Part shown: piece by piece, positions 51,775 to 64,000 of the stretch
Layout: the number at the start of each line of letters is the position of its first letter
Numbering within the stretch: position 1 is the first letter of the stretch
Assembly: GCA_019096065.1 (NCBI GenBank)
Contig: JAGUCH010000004.1
Span: forward strand, 2,728,001 to 2,792,000
Direction of reading: 5' to 3'
Origin: Paracyclopina nana
Lineage: Eukaryota; Arthropoda; Copepoda; Cyclopoida; Cyclopettidae
Length of the DNA stretch: 64,000 nt
The notes under the pieces: generated by a model
Told to the model about the DNA's origin: nothing
Databases searched by the model: none
What the model saw: only the letters and a program-made list of their open reading frames with translations
Program-made: the position numbers and the translations under genes

Positions 51775-54700
51775 ATGACTTTTCCAAATGAATTTTGTGT
51801 TTTCTTGCTCATTGCTCACCATGCTTTCGCTTACGAAGTGGTATTTCCTAAATTGGCACCAAGAGCAAAAAGGACAACCGATGACATTCAAGTCAATGTG
51901 GAAAGTGCAGAATCGCAGAAATTTGCGCTGCATCTGAGGAAAAATGTCAATTTGGTGACGAGAGGTGCCGTTGTGGAATGGCATCATCCCAATGGTTCAA
52001 TTCACCTGGAGGATTTGTTCAAGCATGACGAGGCAAGTGAACTCTCTTAGCTGTTATCTAACAACTTACGCCACCAACTACGTACGAGCAATTATGCAGA
52101 ATGTTCTAAACTAGTTCATTTGAACTTTTTAAGCCTTTGACCCTCTTCAACGTACGTATTATTTTCGTACTATGGTCAGATTTCAAAAAATCGCTTGTTT
52201 CCTGTGTGTGCAGTAGTAGTGAATGAGACATTGAAATTCACCTTGCCCAGGAACTTGAACCCTTAAACTGAAGGCGGACGCGAACTTGGACACAAAATGC
52301 ATTAGCTCTTACATAAAAGTGCCAGATATGCAATCTTATTTTTTGAAACACTTGCTCAAATCGAAGTAGAATTTGTAGTAATATGTTATATCTATTAGTA
52401 TGTAAGGGGGTATAGCTCAGTGGTAGAGCAATCGGCTGCAGTCCGATAGGTCCCTGGTTCAAATCCGGGTGCCCCCTCATAATTAATTTTGTATTATTTT
52501 TGTTTATTTAGGCAGGACAGGGTGAAGATTGCCTCTTAGTTGGTGGAATCGTAGGCAACTCTGAGAGCCTGGCAGCTCTGGATATTTGTGATGGGTACAG
52601 AGGCTACATAAAAATTGGCCAGGATGGATACATCATTCAGCCCATTTTGAGCGATTTTCTGAGCAAAAGCAGCATTGACGGAGCGCCCCATTCTTTGGAA
52701 AAGCTCAGCCACTCATTACAAAAAATGAGCATAGACCATGATTACATCGTAGGCAATGCACGACAAAAAAGATCTCATTCTTGGAATGGCTACTATTATG
52801 ACGAATTTCTATCAACCAGATCTGGTAGCCATGGCACCAGTTTGCTCAGAAAACCCAACCCAAATGGTTACCAAAGCGCGGTAAACAGCCTAGTATTTAC
52901 AAAATGTTGTTGATTCAAATGATCTTTTTTATTAGGTACAATGCAATGGTCCGTATTGCAATTATTATCCAGTCAAAAAGGATGATCCTAAATGGCTGGA
53001 AACAGCTATGGCCATTGATGACAGTGTCATTGAATTCCATGGTAGACAAACTGTCAAAAGGTACATTTTGACTCTTCTCAACATTGTCAGTGCCATCTAT
53101 GGGGATCCAACCCTGGGAGCTGATTTGAAATTTGTTATTTTGAGACTCATCTTCTTTGAGGGCTCCTCAAGCCTCAATATCATCAATCAGCAAGACTCTA
53201 AGCAGAGCTTGGAGAATGTGAACAAGTGGAATGAACAGTTTTGGAACTCTTTGCCGGAAGATGGCAGGCATGACATTGCCATCTGGTTAACCCGTTTGAA
53301 TATTGGTGGCCCATCTGGTTACGCTCCTGTGGATGGAATTTGTGATCCGGCTAGAAGTTGCTCCTTGAACAGAGATGAAGGACTTTCAAGTGCATTTATC
53401 ATAGCTCATGAGCTAGGGCATATTTTGGGCCTGTCTCATGATGGGGACATGGGCTCTGGAAACGATTGCAAAGAGGAAGCTGCACATGGAAGTGTCATGG
53501 CTCCCATGGTGGGAGCTACTTTCAGGGACAATGTCAGCTGCATGGGCGGAGGAATTGCTTGTTTACATTTTTAACTTGCCTAGTATAGATGCTAAGTAGT
53601 TCTGTTTACTTTCTGAGCTGGCGATTTTGCCACACTGCTGCAAACTGAAACTAGGTTTATCAGTATGGCAAAATCGTCTGAACAGTTGGCAATCTCTACT
53701 TTTTTCTCACTTTCCACGCTGTTGGGCCCTGGAGGAGAGACTGAATTTATGTACCTAGATTCCCTTTCATGCAAAATGCGCACTCACTAAGCTGACTTAG
53801 TCTACTTAGCTAGCTCATAGGCAATACAATAGGTGCTAGTGCAGTACAAACCGGCTCTCTTTCTTTTACTTGAGTAGGCCTACGCAGTTGATATTAAACT
53901 GAAATATCTAGCTACTTCCACTGGTCAACTTGCTCAGCAAGAGAGTACCACTTCAATTCCAATGGGTGGAAATGTGCATTTAACTACCCATATACTATGA
54001 AAAATGCCACTTTTATTGGGGAAGTCATTGAATACACTTACAGCCTTGATGATCAATGTAGGATGGAATTTGGAGAAGGGTACAAATTCTGCAGGAGCTT
54101 TCAGGTTTAAAATATTGAAAAGTTTCATGGTATGATAATTTGTAACTTTGCTTTCATTTTCATAAAGTTGAATGACCCTTGCACACATTTATGGTGCAGC
54201 CATCGAAAAACTCCTGATGTGTGCAAAACCAAAAAAGGCCCACCCATGGATGGAACTGAGTGCGGCCAAGGGAAATGGTGTGTCAATGGCTACTGTGAGC
54301 CCATGAGCAAAAGGAGAACCTCCAAGGATGGACTAAGGCACAATCCCAGAGCAGGTGGATGGGGTCAGTGGTCATCTTGGGGAGAATGCTCCAGGTCTTG
54401 TGGAACAGGAGCTCAGTTCAGGTCAAGGCAGTGTGACAATCCCAGGCCTGCCTATGGGGGGCAACCTTGCATTGGTGAAAAAGAGGAGCACAGAATTTGT
54501 AGCATAGATCCATGTGAAGAAATTGCAGACTTCAGAGCCCAGCAATGCGAGCATTTATTTGAGGTTGTCTCCACCGACTACTTGGCTGTGGATTTGGGAC
54601 TGGATCAGGTACAGCTCGGAATCAACCCTGTGTTTCACTCAACCTTGATACTTTTTAAATTGCAAAAGCTAAAGGTACATCTTTTTTGCCTGTATGCAGT

Positions 54701-56382
54701 TAAGGCTGGGCAATTGTATATTTATGTCATGTGAACCGCCATTTTATGTACAGACTTGGCTAACAAGGAAATAGGTCAACGCGAATCGATTAATTTACTA
54801 TATTGAAAAAATAATGCGGGGGAATGTGCTATAGCATACACAGTAATAATAATCAACTGATTTGTACTTTTCCTGTCACAGTCTGAGTCTCTGAAATCGG
54901 GTAAAGCACGATCACAGCTCACGTGGAATCCTTACGAGCACGAGGACGAGAGCCTTCGATGTAAATTAACCTGTTTCAGTCGGGAATCAAGGGAGTTCTA
55001 TCAAACCGGAGAAAATGTAGTTGATGGAACGAAATGTAGCTACGACAGGTCCAATGACATTTGCATTCAAGGAAAATGTGTACAACTGGGATGTGATAAG
55101 GTAGAATAAATTAAACCTCAGTTATGGTTACATGCATGCTTATTAGCGTGATTTCTCCAGATTCTAGATTCCCCCGTGCATGAGGATGAATGTGGCATTT
55201 GCGGAGGGGATGGATCCAAGTGTAAAACAAAGGAAAGAACATTCAACAAAACCTTGGAAAAAATAGGCCATACAAAGCTGATGATTTTGCCAGCTGGAGC
55301 CAGAAATGTGAAAATTCAATTTGATTATGATCACTTGACCAATACTTCATTAAGTCTAAAAGAGAAGCAAACAAACCAGCTTGTTTTCCACGGCAGCAAT
55401 AGAAGCCTTGGTGTAAACAGATCAAGTTTTGTGACTGAAGGCACCAAGTTCACTCTAAAGGACAATTATTTGCATGCAAAAGGCCCACTCCTTGGTCCTC
55501 TGGTTGTTTTGGCCTCTGCTGACCAAGTCGGTTCATCATTCATGGCAAATGTCTCCTTTTCTGTGTCAAGGCTGAATGATCCATTGTTTTCAGCGCAAAC
55601 ATATGAATGGGTCATCAAGGGATGGTCAAAGTGCTCAAAGGTCTGTGGCGGGGGCCACCAGAGGCTGATTTTGAGGTAATTTGGCCTATTACGAAAAAAT
55701 CCCCTTGGTAACTCTGATCCTGGTTATTTAAACAGCTGTATTGACAAATCAACAGGAAGGAAGATCAAAAAGACACTCTGTGGCCCTAAAAATGGTAGAC
55801 CAGTTGGCAAAAGGAGAAAATGCAATGATTTTTCGTGTGACTTTGAATGGGCTGTTGATAGATGGGAGCAATGCACTCATTCTTGCGGATCTCTTGGGCT
55901 TAGTGTCAGGCAGACATATTGTATTCCTTCAAGCATCAATAAGACTCAAGAGGTCCAACTTTGGAAATTCATGGTGGACCCCAGAAAATGTCCCGGAGAA
56001 AAGCCAAAAACTATACAAGAATGCAACCGGTTGCCTTGTCCAGCCCACTGGATTAGCTCAGGTAAGTCACATATAGTTTCCAGATTGACTTTTTCTAAAA
56101 AGCCAACATTAATTAGGATGGTCCGACTGTTCTACATCTTGTGGGGATGAAGGTGTTGAAAAAATGACGCACGTTTGCTATCCTCCAGCAGGGGAAATTT
56201 TCTATGACTGTGGCTTAGAGCCAGTGATTGTCAGAAAATGCCAAAATCAGCCACCTTGTAGCGCTCCGAAGCAAATTTGTGAAGGAGACGATTCGATCTT
56301 TTGTGAACGTAAGGCTTTAATGCGATATTGTGAGATCCCAGACTACCGAAAGAAATGCTGCCGATCATGTGAGGCTTTCTAG
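51775..56382 (+). CDS. ADAMTS metalloprotease, ADAMTS2/3/14-like
   Basis: Nine exons: 51775-52032, 52512-52880, 52936-53525, 53912-54104, 54168-54608, 54882-55100, 55161-55675, 55736-56061 and 56117-56382, giving about 1,058 residues. In order: signal peptide (CVFLLIAHHAFA), prodomain with a RQKR furin-type site, reprolysin domain with HELGHILGLSHDG (zinc site) and the Met-turn SVMAPM, disintegrin-like part (FHWSTCS, DDQCRMEFG), first TSP1 repeat (WGQWSSWGECSRSCGTG), Cys-rich domain, CGICGGDGSKC, spacer, further TSP1 repeats (WVIKGWSKCSKVCGGG, WEQCTHSCGS, WSDCSTSCGDEG) and a C-terminal PLAC domain (six Cys, ending CCRSCEAF). CKTKKGPPMDGTECGQGKWC favours the procollagen N-propeptidase group. 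Two junctions are non-canonical: intron 1 is GC-AG, and the exon 3 donor reads CAG|GGACAA instead of GT, although family sequence (ATF-S-YFHWS) demands the join. Confidence 0.9.
52406..52477 (+). tRNA. tRNA-Cys (GCA)
   Basis: 72 bases with an acceptor stem GGGGGTA pairing with TGCCCCC, A-box-like TAGCTCAGTGG, an anticodon stem ATCGG/CCGAT around the loop CTGCAGT (anticodon GCA) and B-box GGTTCAAATCC. The discriminator base is T, usual for tRNA-Cys. A T-run follows at about 52486-52489 as Pol III terminator. It has no intron and lies in intron 1 of the ADAMTS gene on the same strand. Confidence 0.96.
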
Positions 56383-59300
56383 AAGCTATTCTTAAATTGT
56401 CATTCTACCAATAAATATTCCAACCTCACTTGTGCTCACGCCACTCTTGTAAAAGGTCAACAAACTTTGGAATGATTTATGACTTTGGTCTGGCTTTCTA
56501 ATTCCCTTATACCAGCGTGTCGCGAGGCTAATTGACCTTGTGAAAAAGACAAAATAGCCTCATCTTTGGCTTTTAATGACGAAAATGTCGATAAAGGTTT
56601 TTGTATGGGATAGGCTGTGATTTATATTCTTGGAAGAGGGAATTAGGTCAGGGACTCAGTCTAGCAGTGACAATTTCTGCAGCACTTTTGGTCAAATTCT
56701 ATTGAATACTTTATAGCTTAACATTCCATAATAATTGCAGCTTACCATGGGGAAATATTAGGTCACCATCTTTTTGAAGCTGAAAAATCGCAATAGCCTC
56801 AATGCTGAGCAAACATGGTGGAAAGGTTGATTTTAGCAAAATTAGCAAGAATTCAAGAGTTTTGTTTTTCACGAATTGCACACTTTTTTTTTTCAAGGCT
56901 GAATATGAAATTACAAAATGCTAGGAGTGAATTAGGCCAATACTCTTTTTGTGCATCTGGGTTTTCCGCAAGTACCTATTTCAATTTATGGCATTCATTT
57001 GTAAGCGTTTAGGCCATGACAGTTTGCAAAACTGTAAAGTGACACGTCAAAGTTTGCAATGCCACCAAATCTAGCTTACTGAGCTGATATTTCAATCTCT
57101 AGCTATATCAAGCGTAAAATAATGAATTAGGTTAATTGACCTGAAAGAACAAAACTGCGGCATTTTACCAAATACAGCGGCATTAAAATAGGCTAATGTT
57201 TCTCCTTTCCATCTGTAGTTTTGTGACCACACATTCATGCGCAAAAAGCTCCAACCGTACCAATAAAGCAGGTGCATTTGATCCTTTTCTACAACATAAA
57301 TTGGCAAAAAACTGCCAAGAATCACGTGCGCGCGCGCATATGCGTACAATAATTATAGGGGCTATTATATTTTCATTGCGTTTTTTCGCGAAATGACAGG
57401 GTAGTAAGAATTTCGTGCCCTGCTACGCTACCGAATTATCTTTGCCTGTCTCATTTGACGAGTTTTCGACAATCGTAAATACAATAATTTCGACCCTACT
57501 TAGTAATAAGGGAGGGCTTAATTGCTAGATTATTTATTTCGTCTCGTGGCACTTTTTACTGTGTGTGCCGAGGTAGATTAAAAGCAAATTGAGGACAAAA
57601 CTGTAGAGCGACTATATAGTAGTAGTATTTGCTCAAACCCACCCCTTGCTAAAGGCTTTCAGCATTATTTATCAAAAAGTTTGGACAGCCACTCAGTAGC
57701 TAGAAGTAGCATAAGAAAAAGGAAACTTTTTGGCCCTGCCATTAACATAACCCAAATTGGGCTTTGCTTACGGAGGCTGTGGTAGTAATGATTTTTGCCG
57801 CCAGGAGGAGCTAATGATACCCCAGCTAATAGCAGCGTAAGCTAAGCGGGCTGAAAATTGAATTTCGATCTGTTTCTGTTTGCACCTGCCCCACTACTAG
57901 CCCCGATCTAAAAATATTGAACCTCCGATAAATTTTTAAAGCAACCAGATTTGATATATTTCAACTACTTTGCTAATATTTTAGTCTTCTAATTTTTGAA
58001 AAGCAAGTTTTAATCTACTTTTGTAGTCATTTTATGGGCAAATTGAGTAATAATTGCATACTTTGTAGGACAATTTGCCCAAGAAAATCAAGCTTGATAC
58101 ACGGTGGAGCTTTCTGGAAAAGGCAGAAAATCTCTCGTTTCTTAACAAGAACGCCAAATATTGAGTTTTTAAGAGTCAAAAAGCCAAATGATAACGATTA
58201 TGCGACAAACTAGTTGATGCAACTTTGAAAAAGAATCGGAGGTTACTCCTAATGCCATCTTTTTTACCTTATTCGGAAAAATGTAACTACACCGTGAGCA
58301 AAGCCCAATTAGCTAAAAATACCCACTCGCAGGGGATTAAAACAGGCCATGAGAATTACGTTTTTTCCAAGAGAACTCTTATGAGTCATGCAGCTCCTCC
58401 AACTGCATTATTTAAACTTTTGTGTGTGAACAGTTTCACATGGTACATATAAATTGAATAATATATGGTATCAGGTATAAGCATGTGATGAAGGTAGAAA
58501 AAAGCAAGGATGTTATCTGCAAAGGCCACCAACGACCTTTTTTCCAAGTCTACCACTGCATAGAGCTCTGTGAAAGTCATGACTCAGGTATGACAAAAGC
58601 ACGAGTGCTACAATAAAGTAACTCGCGCCTTTGGAGCCGCGCACGTACCACTCGAAAAACACAAAAAGGCTCGGTAGTTGCCATTCAGAGCCCCCTAATG
58701 AAACGTCGTCTAGTTGTAAAGGTTCAGCGCAAAGTCATAAAGTGCAAAAAGTCGAGTGTTGTGTGTGCAAAATTATCGATCCTTTTAATAAAAGTACAAA
58801 GGGGAATTGTTCAAGCAGTTGCGAACTTTGAAGAATTGCAACCACGCGTGAAATGAGTCATTTTTAAAATTGGTAAGGTTTTCCATGAGTGACAACTCCA
58901 GAATTTGAATAGCTACAAGCTTCTTTTTGTAATTATTTGCAAAAAATATTCCAGAGGCCTTTTTTGCATCCTTGTATTTGTCAAGTGCTTTTTACCCTGG
59001 ATTTAAGTGGCAAATCTAAACTTGGAAAGCTTGAGACTTTTTTTCTGCCTTTCAAGCTAATTTTGTGAATCTGCTCTATTTGATTGACTATTTATATCCC
59101 GTACATGTGCTAAGTTGCTTTTTGGAAAGTAAAAAATTGTCATAAGGCTAAGGAGTTTTGCTATCAAACCACTTAAGAAGGGCTTCTCAACTAGTTGAAC
59201 CAGGAATCGAGTTAACACATTTAGGGCAAAATACAGAAAAACTTTGATTATTTCAGTTGTATCTTAGATGTAATAACTCTGCAATTTTTGAGTTGACTCA

Positions 59301-60666
59301 TATGAATTTGTGTGATACATATTGATTTAGAAGTAACAAGTTTGGCACTGAAATTGAAATAAGCTTTGTGAGGGTTTACTTTTCAATAGTCTTAAAATTG
59401 ACCCATTTTTCCAAAGTGTTAGCATCAGCAGAAGTTTACTTTTGTGTTTGCCATAAGACAACTTTTCTCCTTTCGGTACGGCGTTCGGCGTGCATTATCG
59501 TAAGGAATTTGTGGGCACATGAACGGGATATTAGTGCAGTAACAAATAAAATATATTGACAACTTCCAAAAAAAGCTAGAAAATAATTTAAGTGCTCCCA
59601 AACTGTGCAATTTGCTTTGCGGTTTTTTGGTCGCTTGAAAGGTGCACATAGGAAGGTAATCACATATTCTGCGCGCCATAATCCATGTTTTTGTAGCAGA
59701 GCATCGTTCCATTTGGCTTAACTCTAATATAGCACTACATTTTATATCATCCGCGTTTTTGTCTACGTTATCAAAGCCCAATCAGCAAATTGGACTTGAT
59801 TGACTGTAGGTTTAAATTACGGACTTTTGATCCTATCCTCTATAGTATGTGGCATTAGCAGTTTCATTGTCATCATCAAGCAAAGAGAAGCAAGTTACCA
59901 TGTCAACGCGCGTTCTGTTGTAAAATACCCTCATTACTGCAAATGCAGAGAACGCCAGACAATTTTCTAACTGTAATTTGTCCAGCATCGCCAACGCAAC
60001 ATCATCGTCATTTCTTCCCTCTAATTTGTGGTCACATATGTTTGGCTACATAATATGCCGTGAACGCAAAACGTAGACAAATATTTGAGATTCTTGAAAA
60101 AAATATCAGACAATGGCGAAATCTTGATTGGAAACGCAAAACTTGTTAATCTGGAACGCGGTTAAAAAGTCTTTGAAAAAACCACATTGTTTTCCCTACT
60201 AAAAATGACATGACACAATTTGCTCTTGATTCTACATTGGAAACTGGAGCTCTATTTTTCCATCAGTTCGCGTGCATCATTTGCTTTAATTGTCACTGCC
60301 CTTTTTAGCCCAAAGGCCTTTACCATATAAAGTCTGGCACAAACACTCCTTGGGGCGATGATTTTTTTGTTGGTCTTCCTACCCTCTTATTATTAGATCA
60401 AAAACACAATTGATTGTTGGGAGGCCAAAAACAATCCTTAAAATCCATAGTTCCTATGGGAATTCTTGGAGAATGCACAATTGATTTTCCATTAATAGAC
60501 CTACAGGAAGTCGGCATTGGATCACCCCCTCTCATAATATACTATAAAAACATTTTTGTGTTCCTGCTGGATTGATGCATTGTTAATAAGCTGTAAGGGG
60601 GATGAAAAATACGCAGAGAGACCTTGTGCAAAAATGCATGCTAAATAATGTCATCTCCTTTTTTCA
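56383..60666. other. Long gene-free interval after ADAMTS
   Basis: About 4.3 kb of AT-rich DNA. A poly(A) signal AATAAA near 56411 ends ADAMTS. Short ORFs here have no recognisable features. An alternating purine-pyrimidine tract lies at 57323-57348. The promoter and first exon of the next gene should lie within this stretch, since a 3' splice site at 60666 opens its second exon. Confidence 0.45.
57323..57348. repeat. Alternating purine-pyrimidine tract
   Basis: 26 bases strictly alternate pyrimidine and purine, centred on CGCGCGCG flanked by CACGTG and CATATGCGTAC. Such sequence can take the Z-DNA form under negative supercoiling. Confidence 0.7.
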
Positions 60667-60745
60667 GAGCAATGTGGATGACATTGTCCAGAACTTGTGC
60701 GAGCAAATGGTTCAGTAATGAAAGTGGTTGAAGAACAAAGACACG

Positions 60746-60815
60746 ATGAGGAGAAATAAATTACCACTACTCTGGACAATTTTGGTCTTGACTTCCCTTA
60801 TCACTTGCACAGGGG
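60746..60815 (+). CDS. First coding exon (signal peptide) of a gene leaving the window
   Basis: The exon starts after CTTTTTTCAG at 60667 with about 80 bases of 5' UTR, then ATG 60746 coding MRRNKLPLLWTILVLTSLITC, a clear signal peptide. It ends in phase 1 at the donor GGTAAGTT (60816). No further exon was found up to 64000, so the gene has a first coding intron longer than 3 kb, unlike all others here. A secreted or cell-surface product is likely; large introns fit a developmentally regulated or neuronal gene (inference). Confidence 0.6.
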
Positions 60816-63800
60816 GTAAGTTTGCATTTTGTTTACGTTTACTGCAAACTGAAGCAGAGGAAGTAATTATGCATTCAAAAAATTAGGCCTCATTACATAA
60901 TGGTCAGTGAATTATCATTGTTGTCTTTTTCCCCTCACAAGGACGCGAAAAATATCTGATTAGCACATTATTTTTTATACGATAAGTGCATTATTACTTT
61001 TTTACTGATACTCATGAAAAAAGCATATTTTCATCGTGTCTGGTATACTAAAACAATTACTGAAATACCAAGGAAATGGCCGATTTCGAGATGATAACCC
61101 AGTTATTTTTAAGAGTTGACAAAGCTTCTCAAAAGTAGGCAAATGAACAGAGCAAGTTAAAAAGCGGAAAGATATTGAAAATCCGTCATCTGTCCATAGA
61201 ATGAAAGGATTAATGGCAGTCATTCGTCACGGGTGAAATTGGCAATTTTTTGCCGGTTATGACGTCTGTCCCATTATCGAGGGAGGGAATTTTTAAGTAG
61301 GAGGGGTAAAAATTTGCCGCTCTAAGAGTCCACGTGGGAATTTCTAATCAATACTCAATTTCGGCTTTTCGTGCTTAAAAGTCAGAGCTGCTAAAACATC
61401 TGTTCAATTTCTGTCTGCTAGATGGCTACAACCATCCTTGCGTGCCACATTCGATTTTTACATTTCATTCTCACATGATACAACAAAAGGAAAAGCCCTA
61501 TTAAAGAGCTTCTCTGTAACGAATTAATTGCGATTTTAAAGTTTTATTGCAACGAAAAATGCCCTTTTGAAACATGAGAGAATTTTTCTACCCTTTCTGT
61601 CTTCCCAGCCATTTCTTTACGAAAAAGCAAATGTGCGATATCACTTGTAGTACAGGGAAAAATATGGCATAAAGTGCGACATTTCTGCTTGTAAACGTGT
61701 CAGGCTTAACGTGAGATTTCCGATATCTGCCACCAAATTATTGACAGCCCCACAACCCTCTAGTGAAGGAATTCCATATACTGGTGTAAATTATAATATG
61801 TAAACGGTGTGCAATCTTCTCCACCCAACCATTATGCATTAGAAAGGCATCACATTTTGGCGTAAATAATGCACTGCGATTCCAAACAGAAACTGCGGGC
61901 AGAAAAAGCTGCATTATTTGGGGGGGAAATAGTACCTGGATTTTAGCATGGGGGGAAGGAAATATAATACGGATCATTATTATAGGGAGAAACAATGTGT
62001 CCAACCCTCAACAATCTGGGAAATGTAACTGCATTTTCTCTCAGGGTCTCACACTGTACTAGCACATTGGGAGTAATGGAACTTTTGATCACACTTTTAT
62101 GACGACAAACATGCAAATTGACCCTGTGCACATTTTCACCGAATGCACTGCGAAGGCTGTTGTTGTTGTTGCGTGGACACGTGTGGCTTTTCCCATACGC
62201 GCAGTGGATTATGAGCTCCACTACTAAACACCTTCGAATGGTTTTCAATTCACGGAAATGCAGGTGGGACGACAATTCGTAGAATGGACGGAAAAGTGAT
62301 TAGAATTGCTTCACACCACCATTTCTAACCCATTACGAATCATTTCTCGTAAAATTAGGTACATAGGTCGTACTTGAAAATCAATCGGATATAGATTTTC
62401 CGCCAAATGGAAGGAGCTCCGCTGAGCTTTGCTTGACGCCCTCTACATTTGGCGAGTTTTCCATTCATTGTTCCAAAATGTGACATAATTACCGATATGC
62501 ATACTGAAGTAACATGCAGGATGATTAGTTTCCGTTGAATAGACGCTTTTTCTCCTAGGGCAAGGAATTCATGATGCCATTTCGACCGGTAACATGCTAA
62601 AATTCCCTCAAAGCACAAACGCATGTAGCATTTTGAATGTAGCCATTATAATGTTGCACCTTGACTACGCCATGCTTCATTTAAACTAGCTATAGCTTTG
62701 AAGCATGAATGAACTCCTCATTAAAAAGCCATAAATCTTACATCTAATCAGTAATCGTGTGAAATAAAAGGAGATGCCTCGCCACTTCTTCTCATTTTCT
62801 CTTTTTTAAGTTATTCGTCGGCAATTTTCTTTTCAATCATTGAACACATTTTGAATTAATAAAGTAGCAAGTAAATTGACAGCATGCCGTGACATATGAA
62901 TTTTCGAATTGTTGGCCAAAATTGAATGACCAATGACCCTTGAAGGCTAAATAAAGCCATTACACTTACATAGAGTTGCATTACATGAAAAGGTTATGCA
63001 TGAAAGTGTTGAAGGCATGCAGACAGCCATATAATAGTTTAATATTAAACGGGTTTAGCAATTCGGTCTGTTATTTCCGTGCTGTGTCGCGTAATAAAGA
63101 ATAACCATCTAGCAAAGTTTCATATTGCGTGATTCAAGACTGTTGATCAAGGCCATATTTCTTTTAGTTCTTGTGTTTGGTCTGGCACTTATTTGTGGCC
63201 TCAGAGGCCAAACTCTATATGCTTTGAAAACACAGAAAAACAGCATTTTATTGCCCAACCAGAATTTTAGTTACCGATTCGGGCCTGAATAGTTCCCGAA
63301 TTGGCAAAATGAGCTTTTCGGGAGCTTTTCATTGATGAAAACTACTCGAGTGCTCGGGAACAAATCAAGAACTTTAAGCTCAGTAACTTTTCAACAACTT
63401 CTCAGTGTGAAAAGCTATTGACTGCTTGGGAACTATTCAATAGGTTTAGCTCTGTAACTTTTCAATAATGAATATGGCTTGACTATTCAAGAACTATTCA
63501 GAAACTTTGATTTCAGCAACTTTTCAACAATGTATACTTCTTGACTATTCAAGAACTATTCAGTAATGTTAAATTCAACAACTTTTCAATAATGAATACT
63601 TTTTGATAATTCAAGAACTATTCAAGAACTTTCAATCATCAACTTTTCAACAAGAAATTAAGCTTAATTTTTCCAGAACTATTCAGTAATGTTCATTTCA
63701 GCAACTTTTCAGCAACAAAAGCTTCTTGACAATTCAAGAACTATGCAAGAGCTTATGTTCAGTAGCTTTTCAATAATGAATGAAACTTGAATATTCAATT

Positions 63801-64000
63801 ACAATTCAGGAGTGTTCATGTCAATAAATTTTCCAGAATGATTATTTTTTCATAGTTCAAGAACTATTCAGTGACAAATGGACTTAAAAGACATTTTCAA
63901 GTACTCTAAAAATTAAAGCTAGCTCCATCTAGAGTATATTCTGCACAATATTATAGCTAAAAAAAGCCTAAATCAGAGTGGGACATCTGTGGTCTAGAGG
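60816..64000. other. Presumed intron, no exon seen
   Basis: AT-rich, with only short ORFs. It ends in a minisatellite (63300-63880). Confidence 0.45.
63300..63880. repeat. Minisatellite, unit about 62 bp, about nine degenerate copies
   Basis: The repeated core is TTCAAGAACTATTCAG, then AACTTT or AATGTT, then TTCA.CAACTTTTCAA.AATGA. Period is about 60-63 bp; the most regular copies are at about 63480-63720. Copies at both ends are more diverged. Confidence 0.75.

Noticed and set aside
52238..52480. Minus-strand ORF with PDLNQGPIGLQPIALPLSYTP
   Set aside because: It is the complement of the tRNA-Cys gene read in frame, a well-known false ORF.
58225..58831. Two plus-strand ORFs of 66-75 codons
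   Set aside because: No signal peptide, family or splice context; chance ORFs in AT-rich DNA.
1..64000. CRISPR arrays, bacterial operons or prophage
   Set aside because: Spliced animal-type genes fill the window; the operon-like junctions here are of the eukaryotic, trans-splicing kind at most.

Overview
The window is nuclear DNA of a small-genome animal, most likely a non-insect pancrustacean arthropod such as a branchiopod, copepod or springtail. Genes sit on both strands with almost no spacing. Most introns are about 50-70 bp with GTAAGT-type donors, there are AATAAA poly(A) signals, and a Pol III tRNA gene is present. Every long protein is animal-type: NUP133, METTL13, TAB1, PIWI, ADAMTS and a BTB-Kelch protein. 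A Der p 7/TULIP-like secreted protein and an Asn-rich membrane protein favour an arthropod. The species cannot be fixed from the sequence. All gene models are read from homology and splice consensus, not transcripts.

Layout. 0-5.4 kb: Asn-rich protein (+), RBM42 (-), a three-RRM plus KH protein (+) and a RAD51AP1 homologue (-), packed head-to-head and tail-to-tail. 5.6-13.4 kb: NUP133 (+), whose 4-kb fifth intron holds a whole BTB-BACK-Kelch gene and two related secreted-peptide genes on the other strand; a transposon sits inside the Kelch gene's own intron. 13.4-18.3 kb: a small basic Cys-rich protein, ATE1 and UBL5 (-), then BLOC1S1, TM2D2 and TMEM69 (+) packed like an operon. 18.3-21 kb: a TULIP-domain secreted protein, a four-TM protein (-) and a hAT-like MITE. 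21-28.3 kb: GMP synthetase (+), with an intronless 7-TM gene in one intron and a likely second transposon in another, then METTL13 (+). 28.7-34.8 kb: C2H2 zinc-finger gene (-), TAB1 (+), RTRAF (+), ferritin (-), a secreted Cys-rich protein (-). 35.8-45 kb: a catalytically intact PIWI (+) hosting two NAT8-like acetyltransferase copies, one frameshifted, then RBM19 (-) and TMEM170 (-). 45-50 kb is gene-poor, with one orphan ORF and a GC-richer repeat-bearing stretch. 50-56.4 kb: a TMEM68-like acyltransferase and an ADAMTS2/3/14-like protease (+) with tRNA-Cys in an intron. 56.4-64 kb is non-coding apart from one signal-peptide exon of a gene that runs off the window.

Three themes stand out. (1) Gene junctions look operon-like: BLOC1S1 and TM2D2 overlap as ATGA, and at three junctions a poly(A) signal of the upstream gene is followed closely by a 3' splice site just before the next ATG. 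This is the layout expected for trans-spliced operons. (2) Convergent genes almost touch or overlap at their stop codons. (3) Genes are nested in introns of both orientations. RNA biology is well represented (RBM42, RRM-KH, RBM19, RTRAF, PIWI, UBL5), but these are separate pathways and the clustering may be chance.
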